Origin: Allacma fusca
Taxonomy: Eukaryota > Arthropoda > Collembola > Symphypleona > Sminthuridae
Assembly (NCBI GenBank): GCA_947179485.1
Contig: OX359249.1
Span: forward strand, 53,889,402 to 53,953,401
Length of the DNA: 64,000 bases
Direction of reading: 5' to 3'
The notes beneath the pieces are model-generated. The model was given only the letters and a program-made list of their open reading frames with translations, had not been told where the DNA came from and ran no database searches. The translations under genes were made by a program, and so were the position numbers. Positions 1 through 9,442 of this stretch are shown here, piece after piece; within the stretch, counting starts at the first letter, position 1, and every line of letters begins with the position of its first letter.

Positions 1-147
1 CAGTTCAGGTTTATTCATGTGTTAAGACATAACAATTACATTGTTGTTTTCATGCCGAACACCTAGTCTATAGTGTTAAAGAAATAATAGGAAGAAAAAA
101 TAAAATAAAACAGGAGAACATTTGTGTATACGTTCGCTCGTCACTAG

Positions 148-2800
148 TCATATAATATTAACCTCTATCCTTCTTGAAACAATAAATTCTCTTAGTTGTT
201 TGTCAAATACACTTCCACTTTTAACTTCTTGTAACTGTGAACTTAGGGAGTTCCAGTAGTTTATAACTGTGTAGGAGAATGATTTTTCGGCAAATGACTT
301 AATAGTAACACCGTGGTCCAGATTTAGTGGCTTTCGAAGTTTTCTTGTTGTTCTTGTGCTCCGTGGTTTAATTACGTCATTGAACAAGTGTTTTATTACT
401 GATTCTCTTGACTGCATAAAATGTTTATGAAAGAATTTGAGCATGAGCAGTTTCCTCCTCTCTTCGGTCAGAAGCCAGTTCATTCTTTCGAGGATGTCAA
501 CTTTTGATGCAATAATTTTTGTATCCCTTTCAGTGAAAACTTTTTTAAATAATCTAAACATGCATTCATCTAACATATTCATTTTTGTTGCACAGATCGA
601 GCCCCATACTAACAAACCATAGTCTATTACTGAGACTATCAAACTGTCTACAAATATTGCCATGTCTTTTGTACTAAAATTGTTTTTGTACCTTGACACG
701 AGTTTTGTTCGGCCTGATATTTTTGCACATACTTGGTTGAAATGTTCGTTCCATTGAAGAGTTCCGTCTAGAGTTATTCCCATATATTTAAAAGTGGTCA
801 CGTTTCCGATAGGATTGTTGTACAAAAGGAGCAATATGTCACTTTCAGGTTTCTTCTTGTGAGGTGAACGGAAAGTCATGATTTTTGTTTTGTCAACATT
901 CACTTTCATCCCATTTTGTCTGCACCAGATTTCAAGCTCTTGTATCTCGTTCTGTAGCCTTTCTTGCGCTTGCTCCAATGATTTGCTGCATGTGTAAATG
1001 ACCAAGTCATCGGCAAATAGTATACATTTTGAGTTTTTGAACCTTAAGGGTAGGTCGTTGATAAAAATAGAGAAAAGTATCGGGGAAAGGCAACTACCCT
1101 GCGGCGTACCCACAGTGACTTTTCTCGGGCCCGATGTACTTTCTCCGACTTTCACTTCGATCACTCTGTCACTCAGATATGATGTAAACCACTTGAGAAG
1201 ACTGCCTGCTATTCCCATACATTTAAGTTTATGTAACAGTAACTGGTGGTTGACAGAATCAAATGCCTTGCTGAAATCTACGAATACTGCGACTGCATAC
1301 TTCCCACTATCAGCTTCAATGTATATGTCATTTGTAAATTTTAGCAGAGCACTGGTAGTAGAGAGTGACTTTCTAAAACCATGCTGATGCGGGGAAAGGA
1401 GATTGTAGTTTTCCAGGTAGTTACATAAGTGCATATGTACCACCCGGTCAAATATTTTCGCTATTACTGGCAGCAAGCTTATAGGTCTGTAGTTGTCACA
1501 AAGATGTTTAGCTCCTTTTCCTTTGTAAAGTGGAATGACAGTTGCTTTTTTGAGGTTGCATGGGTATACACCATGTTTTAGGGAAAAGTTAAATATTGCT
1601 GATAGTAAAACACTTATAGGGTTGATTAACAACTTGACCATTTTGATATGCATGCCATCCGGTCCCATAGCTTTGTCACTTGGTTGACTTTTGATTATAT
1701 CATAAATCTGTTTCTCTGTTGTCACAATAGAATTAAGTTTGGTTTCCGGTTTTGATGCACATTCTTGAAGCTCATTGAGGGCACTCCTTTGGGGCTCATT
1801 GGCATGGTTCGCTGTAAAGTGCTCTGAGAACTGTTCTGCAATGGCCTTGGTGTCACTAATGGTGATATTGTTGTTCGTTATATGATTTATACGAGGAGAT
1901 TGCTTCGTTTTGCCTATCTCATTATTAAAGATATTCCAAATTGTTTTACTTCTATTTCCACCTTTATTTGCAGCACACTTGATCTCATTAGCTTTAAGAG
2001 CAATTTTACTGTGGTTGATTTCATTACGTATGGCTTTGTACTTTATCCATGTTGAGAAACTATTGGTTTTATTAGCGTCAGCTTTTAATTTATCTCGTTG
2101 AGAGATTAAATTTTTAAAACTATCAGTAAGCCACACTGGTTTTCTAAGTTTCGCTCTGATTTGCTTGGGGGGTGCCATATTATTAATCACAAAGTTTGTT
2201 ATATATATGAATACGCTAAAACATTCATTCACATTCGTGATCATGTCCATAATCCACCATGGAGCCTGAACATACGATTCGTTCATGGCTTTAACATCTA
2301 TGTTTTTTATACTTCTTGTTGTAATTATTTTTGAGTCACATTTTTGTTTCATTCTACGCCTCACTGTATATACCAGGTCGTGATCGGATATTCCACAAGG
2401 ATAGACACCTGAGTCAATTTGTATATCTGGTTTATTGGTAAATATAATGTCTAGTAAGGTGCTACTGCAAGTGGTTTGTCTAGTTGGTTTTTTTATCATA
2501 TTGTGAAATCCCGATCTTGCAAGAATATGATTTATTTCCCACTGTTCCTTCCCAGTTTTAAGCAAGTCCAAGTTAATATCACCCAGTATGTAGCATTCGT
2601 TTTCGAACATATTTGTAGCAGTTTCCAGAGCTTCCCGGAATAGTTTAGGATAATATTTTGGGGAGTATAAGACAATAAGTGTTATAGGTTTGGAACTGGT
2701 GAATTTAGCCTCAATACATAGAGATTCTATAGGAAATGGAAAGGGTGTAGGAATTTCTAATATGTTCCATGTGTCCTTTGCGTATATACAAACCCCCCCC
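148..2800 (-). pseudogene. CR1-like element: EEP endonuclease (rest) and reverse transcriptase
   Basis: This continues the polyprotein after the G-run frameshift and is open for nearly 900 codons. Endonuclease motifs are GDINLDL and SDHDLV. Reverse transcriptase motifs are AMGPDGMHIKM, NYRPISLLPVIAKIFD, HGFRKSLSTTSAL, VFVDFSKAFDSVNH, GTPQGSCLSPILF and the catalytic FADDLVIY. The C-terminal part (YMGITLDGTLQWNEH, then VIDYGLLVWGS) is the usual thumb/connector. There is no RNase H. All catalytic residues I can see are present, so only the frameshift separates this copy from a full coding frame. The biochemical role is target-primed reverse transcription in the nucleus, as known for the family. 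Confidence 0.85.
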
Positions 2801-3901
2801 TCCTTTCTTGTTGATGAAGGACTGTCTGTCGGTACGGAAGATGTTGTATCCGGGAATATGTATCTCCTCATTGCTTGTTGCGGGTGTCAGCCATGTTTCG
2901 GATATTGCGAAGAAATCAAAGTCGTTGGTTGTGATCAGTGCATATAGGTCATCCTTTTTACTCAAGGAGAGTAATTCACGCACATTCAAATGACCTATTT
3001 TAGTGGCTTTTTTCACGTTGATAGCGAATATCGGAAGGTCATGTTTGCTACAGTTATATGTGGTAGCAGGGAAGTTCGGCTGGCATGGTATCTTGGATGC
3101 TGTCGCTGTTAGTACCGGATTGCATTGATTGCACATCCAAACAGTATTTGCTTTGATTGCTGTAATGTCAAGTTCCTTCTTTATGCAGGAATGATGAGCC
3201 ATTCGCTTGCACGGTATGCATGTGTACAGTTTCCAAGAGCTCTTGAATGTATTGCATATTATGCAAGTCGTAAGATTGGTCGTAGGACTGCATCTGGAAC
3301 ACTTCCAATATGTACATAGTTCGACCTTTTTGAATTCGTTATTTGTCATTTTTAGACATACTCTGTGGAATGAGTTCTCACAGTGGTCACATATTTTCAA
3401 TTTCTGGTTCTTTCTTCCTATAGCGTTGCAGATGCCGCAAGTGGGACCCGGGTTAAGTATGTTGGTGCCTCCTCTTAATATCCTTAACTTCAAGTGTTTC
3501 CTGGACAGAACATATTTCTTAGATAGGAGTATGGGTGAAGGTATAGTAAGGAATAGGAGGCGTTTGAGAAGCACTGTACTCCAGATAACAAATATCACTG
3601 AGTCCGTAGGTATCCACTTGTTTGCATATCTATCTGTTTTGCTACGGAATGATTTATTTAAATACACTTCCACGGATCTAAACGATTCTGTAGTTTTCCT
3701 ATAAATTGGTTTTGTGAATTGCAATCTTGAAAATATCAAAAATCTCACTTCACAAAATCGCAATGTCTCCAACTCTTCTCTCAAAGTATTCATCTCCTCC
3801 ACAGCTTCCGATTGGTCCGAGTTAATCAAACTATCGGTGAGGAGCACTTGTATAAAACACTGCAGAATCCAGAGGATATGAACTAAGCGTCTAGTAGCCA
3901 T
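2711..3901 (-). pseudogene. CR1-like element: PHD-type finger plus start of EEP endonuclease
   Basis: This is the upstream part of the retroelement polyprotein. I take the ATG at 3901 (MATRRL...); upstream codons in frame have no better start. A hydrophobic stretch follows, then a cysteine/histidine array beginning CGICNAIGRKNQK with the C-x2-C...C-x2-C...H-x2-C spacing of a PHD-type finger, and a second set (CIICNTF...CMPC-like pairs) up to about 3110. The EEP endonuclease begins after that (IGHLNVRELLSL, then FFAISETWL with its catalytic-type Glu). The frame is correct up to the GGGG run at about 2793-2800. After that the meaningful frame is the downstream ORF, so residues beyond KKGGGG are out of frame. 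Confidence 0.75.
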
Positions 3902-3997
3902 GGCCCTTACAACTACCCCTACTCTCGAAAATTCGCAATAACTTTTTGTGTGATGAATAATCAAGAAATGGTTCGTAAAATGAACAGATTTCAACAA

Positions 3998-4269
3998 AGT
4001 TCAAAAACCGTAGTAAAAGTTTATTCAGGAGTGAATTGGGCAGAGTAACCTCCTCAAGAGACAAAATTTGAGTGTGTGGAAAAGAGAAAGGGCCTTTGCT
4101 TTTATGGCAAAAGACCGAGTAACAAAAGTGAAAGGGATGGTCAGGTCCAGTACAATATTTGGGATTGCCTGCTATGACTCATGAGGTATAAAAAGGCTAA
4201 ACCCTGATTCCAGGAACTGGGCTTAGTCATACATTTGGGTTTAGAAAGGGTATTCCAGTACACAGTACT
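3998..4269. other. Spacer between two non-LTR elements, no gene seen
   Basis: No convincing reading frame. A TATA-like run (GTATAAAAAGG near 4179) could belong to the 5' region of the CR1-like element or be chance. Short TATG repeats near 4286-4300 look like the 3' tail of the next minus-strand element. Confidence 0.4.
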
Positions 4270-4384
4270 GAGGCCATACAATTATTATGTATGTATGTAT
4301 TTTTATTGTGTTTCCGAGCGTACTCATACACAAAACAAGACAAGTAAACTTACAGTAGCATCTGGCGGACAAATTCCGCCTTCC

Positions 4385-5161
4385 TTAATTGCGAACTTCC
4401 TTAATTTTACTTAATTCTATTATAAAATATATAATTTTATTCAAGACACCTTCATCATTGCTAGCCAATATTTCAAAATAGTTCTTAAAATAAAAGTTTG
4501 GGTTTCCGCAATTAATTAGGGCGACTTTGTCTCTAGCATATTGTAGTTTAGTACATTCAATGAAAATATGATACCATGACTCCTTTTCTCGCTTACATAT
4601 ACTGCATATGTTTTGGTGTGACACATTGATTTTATATTTATTTATTGCAACCCAAAATTCATAAATTGGTGCTAGCCGCAGTTGTGCTATAATTCTAGTC
4701 TTATATAGAGCCAAGCTTCTACCTAAATACCCTGGCATTGCTGTGCCTCTTAATAGAAATTTATAGGTGGGATTTTGTTCTGACCTAATTATTTTGTCCA
4801 AATCTTCCATATACGATTTTCTGACTGCGTTCTCAAGGATCCCATCAATATTGTCTGTAATCCATGTTGGGGATATTTCTTCCCAATTTACTTCCCTTCC
4901 CAGATCTTCTAGCGACTTTTTAATAAGTGCTGCCCAGTTCCAATCTGCTCGGTAATTACTGTTTACATCAATGTCGATGAATTTCTTGAGAACTATGACA
5001 GGGAGCCTATTACTGTCCATTTTCAAAATTTTAAGCAGATACAACAGTGCTAATTTTATGATTATGTATTGTATTTTACATCTACCAGCTTCTATTCGTA
5101 CAGAATGATTTGAAACATTTCCCGATACTCCAAATACCTTTCTGAAGAAGGTGGTCTGAAT
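4385..5161 (-). pseudogene. C-terminal domain of the same non-LTR element
   Basis: This is the continuation of the RT frame interrupted at 6208. The TFFRKVFGVSG region matches the post-RT segment of sister elements. A Cys/His cluster follows near the end, CSICKREKESWYHIFIEC (C-x2-C...H...C), the knuckle usual at the C terminus of this group. It ends with a stop at 4385. The ATG-like start near 5191 belongs to the inserted hAT element and is not a real start. Confidence 0.75.
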
Positions 5162-6200
5162 TAGGCCTCCGCTCATGTACAACTCAGACATGAAACATTC
5201 ATGTCTGACTCATGTCTCAACTCATGTTCATGTATCTGATTATCGAGTCACAAACCATTCATGTGCATTTAAAACATACTTGACAACAGACATGATTTTT
5301 CAAGTCATGTCTTATGTCATGTGCAGGTTACCTTGAAAACATGACAATATTTTCATGTACACTTTCATGTTCACAAAAGCGGAAGGCATGAACTCAAGCT
5401 CAAAAACACGAATATTTTCATGTCACCACAAAGTATGCTACTAATAGCCAAACGTTTCCATGTCGTTCAATTCCTTTATCGTATTAAGCGTCATTTTAAG
5501 TTGTGCACTGACACTATTAAGGAAAAAGAAGGTTCAAATATGACCGAAAAAGCACCTGGAAGTAGCATTATTCAGGAAATTGACATTTTTGGAAGAACTT
5601 CAAGAATTGCCATTAAAAACCCTTAAGAAACAACGATCAAGTGTACATAATCATTTCACACTCGAGGAAGGAAATAGCGGGAGATATTATTGTGTACATA
5701 CAATTTAATTAGCGGCAAGGACAATGAAAACTATGCTTTTAGATACTCCCTTAAAGTTGAAGCAAATTCGGGAACCGGATATTAAAGAAGGTCTTTAGTG
5801 CAGCATCACAAATCAATTGATTTAAAGAAAGAACCTGTCACAGACCACAAGGGTGCAATTGTAGAAGCATTTGCTAAACAAGCTAGTGTTATTCCCTTAT
5901 TGCGGGAATCCGAATCTCTCTTGTTGTGTACTTTCTTAAATATAAGCTTAATAACTCTTCTGAAATTTAGTTCATGTCATCATGTTCATGTACATGTTCA
6001 TGTCCAGTTCATGTACTTGAAATTGCCACTTTTCATGTTCATGTAAATGTCATGTTCATGTGTGCTTTATTCACATGAAATAAAAATCAAGTATTCGTTT
6101 TGAATCACATGATTTGATTCGTGTAATTTTGAAAACAACTCATGTAAAACATGAAAATTCATGTTCATGTTTAAGGAAATTGTACATGTGCGGAGGCCTA
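5162..6200. mobile_element. Non-autonomous hAT element, CATGT-word family, copy 1
   Basis: Terminal inverted repeats are TAGGCCTCCGCTCATGTACA at the left and the complement of TAGGCCTCCGCACATGTACA at the right. A perfect 8-base target duplication GTCTGAAT lies at 5154-5161 and 6201-6208, which is diagnostic for hAT-type transposition. Both subterminal zones (about 5180-5420 and 5960-6190) are packed with CATG/TTCATGT words in both orientations. The element sits inside the RT of a non-LTR relic. A shorter copy lies at 56859-57280. Confidence 0.9.
5420..5710 (+). pseudogene. Possible BED-finger/transposase relic inside the hAT element
   Basis: Two short frames cover the middle of the hAT element. 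The second, about 5605-5710, reads KQRSSVHNHFTLEEG followed by GRYYCVHT. This loosely recalls the S-x-V-x-x-HF...C start of a BED zinc finger, which often opens hAT transposases. The second cysteine and the histidine pair are not in place and stops follow at once. If real, the element is an internally deleted derivative of an autonomous hAT. Confidence is low. Confidence 0.25.
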
Positions 6201-6208
6201 GTCTGAAT

Positions 6209-7888
6209 GGTTTCTTGTGCATCGTTTTGCCCTATACCCCATATAGCTGCTGCATACAGGAGGTTTGACAAACACATTGATTCAAAAAGTCTGCTCAAAG
6301 ATTCCCATGAGCTGCACTTAGACAGTTTTATTATTCCCAATACCTCGTGTAATGGCAATGCTGCCTTCCTCTTGAAATATTTAGTTGAGAGCACGAACGA
6401 GCCAGACGAGTGGAAAGGAACTCCCAAATATATATATTCCTTTACTATTTCTAATTTGGTATCTTTATAATTGAATACTGGTGGGTAGAACGGCTGTCGT
6501 TTGGCAAGATTCATTACTTTAGTTTTACTGGCGTTTACCTCTAGCCTATTTATCTTACAATATTGCTCTAATGCACTAATTTTTTTTCAGGTCCCCTGCA
6601 GAGCATGCAAGGATGATGGTGCCATCGGCATACATAAGAGTTCTCTCATTAATGCTTATTCCACTAAGCCCTTTGTACCTAAAAAGATCCTCTATATCTG
6701 AGATAAAGAGAGAACAACAGTGGGGATAAAATCTCCCCTTGGAGTACCCCTTCAGTGATATCGTGGTAGTCTGAATAGCCTTCCTCTGTTCTAACTCTAG
6801 CCTGGCCTTTAAGTAAATGCATTTTAGGATCCGTACCATTTTCCCACTTAACTCTAGTTTGTGTAGTTTTTCCCATAACAGGTTGTGTGAAACGGAATCA
6901 AACGCGCGCTTGTAGTCAACATAAATTGCATATATTTTTCTGCGTGGTATTCTTATGTGATTCTGAATAATTCCGTATAGCGTAAAAACTTGGTCAACAC
7001 ATGATCTCTTTTTCCTAAAGCCCGCTTGAGACTCAGGCAACAAGTTGCACTTGTCAACCCACCCGCTTACTCTGGCTAATAAAATTTGCGTGAATATCTT
7101 TGTAATGCAGCTAACTAAAGCTATACCCCTATAATTGGCTGGATCTTCCCTATCTCCCTTTTTGTAAAGTGTAAATATATCTATTTCCCCATCTGTGGCG
7201 GACACTGCTCTTCTGAGAATATTTTGTTAAGCAAATTTAACAACCCATTCAACCAATTATCCGGCAGATCCTTTAAACAGTCGTTTGTGATTCCATCTAT
7301 TCCAGGGCTCTTTCCTTTACTTATTTTCTTTAAAGCTTCTTTTAGTTCCCCATACCTATTTCCATATCTAAATATTCTGCCCCTACATTGCAAAAGTATT
7401 CATGTCCTGAAATCTTGGTTGGCGTTATATTTTTATAAAATTAATTCCATTTCTCTTTACCAATTTTACCCTAAATGATTGTATTGTATTTACACTTTTT
7501 AACTGCTTTCCAAAAGTTACTGCTGTTTCGACTGTTCGAGACTTTCTCCTTGATTTCATCGTAGTACTTAATTTTTTTTTGCTACACACAGCGCTTTATA
7601 CTCCTTTTTCTGCTTACATAGTTGATCTCTAATTTCACGTGAGTAATTGTTACTTTGCATCGTTCTACCTAGCTGTCTTATTTTTCTCTTTGCACTTAGA
7701 CACACTCTATCGTACCATGGTTTATTTACCCATTTTTTATGGGCAATTCTTTGCCTTAAGCAGCCGTTCTTTTCCGCCATATTCTTTATCTCGCATTTAA
7801 AGGATTCAAACATCTCAACGGGTTTCTGCTCATCTGATATCTCCATTCTCTGCAAGTCAGATATTAGATCTTTAAACAAAAGGGGGTA
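6209..7888 (-). pseudogene. Reverse transcriptase relic, RT core with YADG instead of YADD
   Basis: Recognisable RT pieces are KSPGIDGITNDCLKDL, NYRGIALVSCITKIFTQIL, ESQAGFRKKRSCVDQVFTL, IYVDYKRAFDSVSH and GVLQGEILSPLLFS. They lie in more than one frame, with shifts near 7200, 6860 and 6550. The catalytic box reads MYADGTIILAC. The second Asp codon (minus strand, about 6621-6623) is GGC, a one-base change from GAC that removes a metal ligand. The thumb (EYIYLGVPFHSSGSF) ends exactly at the hAT target duplication (6201-6208) and resumes at 5161. Confidence 0.75.
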
Positions 7889-7890
7889 TG

Positions 7891-8411
7891 ACATACAGTA
7901 CACATACAAAAGGCATGTACGCATATACGAATACATATAAATATCAATGAATATACAGACATCATAATTTTTACACATTCTTATTTTGTGTCAACTTGTA
8001 ACACGTTTTTATAAGGTATAGTCAGTGGTTCTCATGTATGTACTTTAGTTATACACGCATGTGAATGTTGTCTAAAACAATAAACTAGTTTTTCAAAATG
8101 CCAAATCTACAATTGATTCTTGTAAGTTTATTGGTCCTGCACGCCTTTAATTTAATTAATAAACGTCTAGCTTCATCGACAGAGGATAAACTATTTACAT
8201 ACGATGAAACGCGACTTTTCGCTTGCAATCATATTTATAGCATATATTTAGAAATTAGGAGCCTTGTAAGACTTATATTAAAATTATATGGTTTTAGGTT
8301 GAGACTGAATTGGACGGCTATTCAGTGAACAGGTAGTATATTGCACAGTGTGACTTTTTTTACTGCGTAGAGTAGTGTAATAGTTGTAGTGTAGAGTAAC
8401 GCTAATTTTTA
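7891..8411. other. Spacer with AT-rich sequence and one small frame
   Basis: No transposon homology recognised between the truncated non-LTR element and the next hAT element. The only frame of note is at 8098-8328. From about 8370 a TAGTG-rich sequence begins and resumes after the hAT insertion (to about 9155). It may be another word-type repeat whose ends I could not define. Confidence 0.4.
8098..8328 (+). CDS. Small hypothetical protein with signal-peptide-like start (doubtful)
   Basis: A 76-codon frame starts at a true ATG (MPNLQLILVSLLVLHAFNL) with a hydrophobic N terminus like a signal peptide, followed by a polar region and no recognised domain. A TATA-like TTTTTATAAGG lies about 90 bases upstream. 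The sequence GTAAGT at codon 9 could also be a splice donor, giving a very different product. There is no homology I recognise and the region is AT-rich, so this may be chance. Confidence 0.2.
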   Translation: MPNLQLILVSLLVLHAFNLINKRLASSTEDKLFTYDETRLFACNHIYSIYLEIRSLVRLILKLYGFRLRLNWTAIQ

Positions 8412-8419
8412 GCTTCCGG

Positions 8420-8976
8420 CAGGGGTCGGATTTTTGTAAATCTCCCTGGAAGATTTTTTTCATTTTCCCTGCTGGTCATGATGTCGAAGCAAGTTTAAAA
8501 CTCCCTGTTGCCAAAGCAATTTTCGTAAAAAAAGGTTAACAAATTTGAAAATCCCTGCTGACACAAAATCATTTTCGTAAATCACCTCAACAATTTGGAA
8601 AACCCTGTTGAAAAAAATCATTATCAATAAAACACCTCAACAATTTCAAAAATCCCTGCTGACAAAAATTGTTTTCCATAAAACACCTCAACAATTTCAA
8701 AAATCCTTGCTGACAAAAATTGTTTTCCATAAAACACCTCAACAATTTCAAAAATCCCTGCTGACCAAAATTGTTTCCCATAATACACCTCAACAATTTC
8801 AAAAATCCCTGCTGACAAAAATTGTTTTCCATAACACACCTCAACAATTTCAAAAATCCCTGCTTACCAAAATTGTTTTCCATAAAACACCTCAAAAATT
8901 TCGAAAATCCCTGCCAAAAAAAGGTCAACAGATTTGAAAATCCCTGTTTACAATCCCGATTGAAAATTTACCCCTG
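8420..8976. mobile_element. Non-autonomous hAT element with CAGGGGT ends and 51-base internal repeat
   Basis: The left end is CAGGGGTCGGATTTT and the right end is the complement of CAGGGGTAAATTTT. A perfect 8-base target duplication GCTTCCGG lies at 8412-8419 and 8977-8984. The body is almost wholly reiterations of an AAAATCCCTGCTG word, organised in the middle as a 51-base tandem repeat. It has no coding capacity. It lies within TAGTG-rich sequence. Confidence 0.85.
8581..8935. repeat. 51-base minisatellite, about 7 units
   Basis: Each unit contains CACCTCAACAATTTC, AAAATCCCTGCTGAC and AAAATTGTTTTCCAT in order. Units start about 51 bases apart from about 8585. Because 51 is divisible by three, the array stays open in several frames on both strands; those frames are not genes. 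First and last units are degenerate. Confidence 0.9.
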
Positions 8977-9178
8977 GCTTCCGGCAAGTAAAGATACTCT
9001 CTGAATGTAAAACTATTGAAAAGTAGTGTAGTGGTAATCTTGATTAACAACAAAATATAGTATTAGTAGAGTAGTTGTGAAAACCCATTTTTGGGTGTAG
9101 TGTAGTGGTAAGTAGTGGCATTTACCCTGACTGAGTTTTTTGGGTAGTGTAGTGGAAAATTGAATGGCCACCTAAGCA

Positions 9179-9267
9179 CAACAGTGTCCCCTCAGGCAAT
9201 ATTTCAGAAATACTTGTTTATTACTGTATGAAGTATTTCTGAAATATAGCGTGAGGGGACACTGTTG
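9179..9267. repeat. 36-base-arm hairpin, miRNA-like or foldback relic
   Basis: Arms 9179-9214 and 9232-9267 are complementary over 36 bases with two mismatches, with a 17-base loop between them. Outer bases read CAACAGTGTCCCCTC and GAGGGGACACTGTTG. The size resembles an animal pre-miRNA, but the near-perfect pairing and the MITE-rich setting make a short foldback element as likely. Its right arm touches the target duplication of the next element. Confidence 0.6.
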
Positions 9268-9442
9268 TTACCAGAAGTGTGGAATATTTTAAAATATTGT
9301 ATTTGAAATAGTATTTGAAATACATTCCGTATTTTGTATTTGGTATTTTTCTCGCCATAAATGCTTCAAGATATGTTGTACTTCGTATTCAATCAATCTA
9401 TTCATGTCATTCGGGTCTCGCCCATAACACAATTTAGTTACA

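Larger units (their letters stand above)
1..3997 (-). mobile_element. CR1-like non-LTR retrotransposon, nearly full coding length
   Basis: The minus strand carries, in order, a PHD-type zinc finger, an exonuclease-endonuclease-phosphatase (EEP) endonuclease and a reverse transcriptase, which is the architecture of CR1/L2-type non-LTR retrotransposons. Coding sequence stops near 148. The 3' end and its target duplication lie off the left edge or within the first 147 bases, so the insertion limits are not determined. The two reading frames overlap because of a one-base shift in a G run at 2793-2800 (minus strand). The clade is inferred from domain order and RT motif style, without a phylogeny. 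Confidence 0.8.
4270..7890 (-). mobile_element. Decayed I/Jockey-like non-LTR element, 5'-truncated and split by a hAT insertion
   Basis: Minus-strand fragments line up in order. They are the linker between endonuclease and RT (7568-7888), the RT start (7181-7393), the RT core (6576-7205), the RT thumb (6209-6514), and the C-terminal region after the insertion (4385-5161). The copy is 5'-truncated: homology ends near 7888 and no endonuclease remains. The 3' tail is a (ATAC)n-like run near 4286-4300. Domain style matches the element at 9391-13947. At least three frameshifts and a lost catalytic Asp show that it is dead. Confidence 0.75.

Noticed and set aside
8587-8937. Frames of about 110 codons open on both strands
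   Set aside because: Product of a 51-base tandem repeat whose length is divisible by three; no start or domain support.
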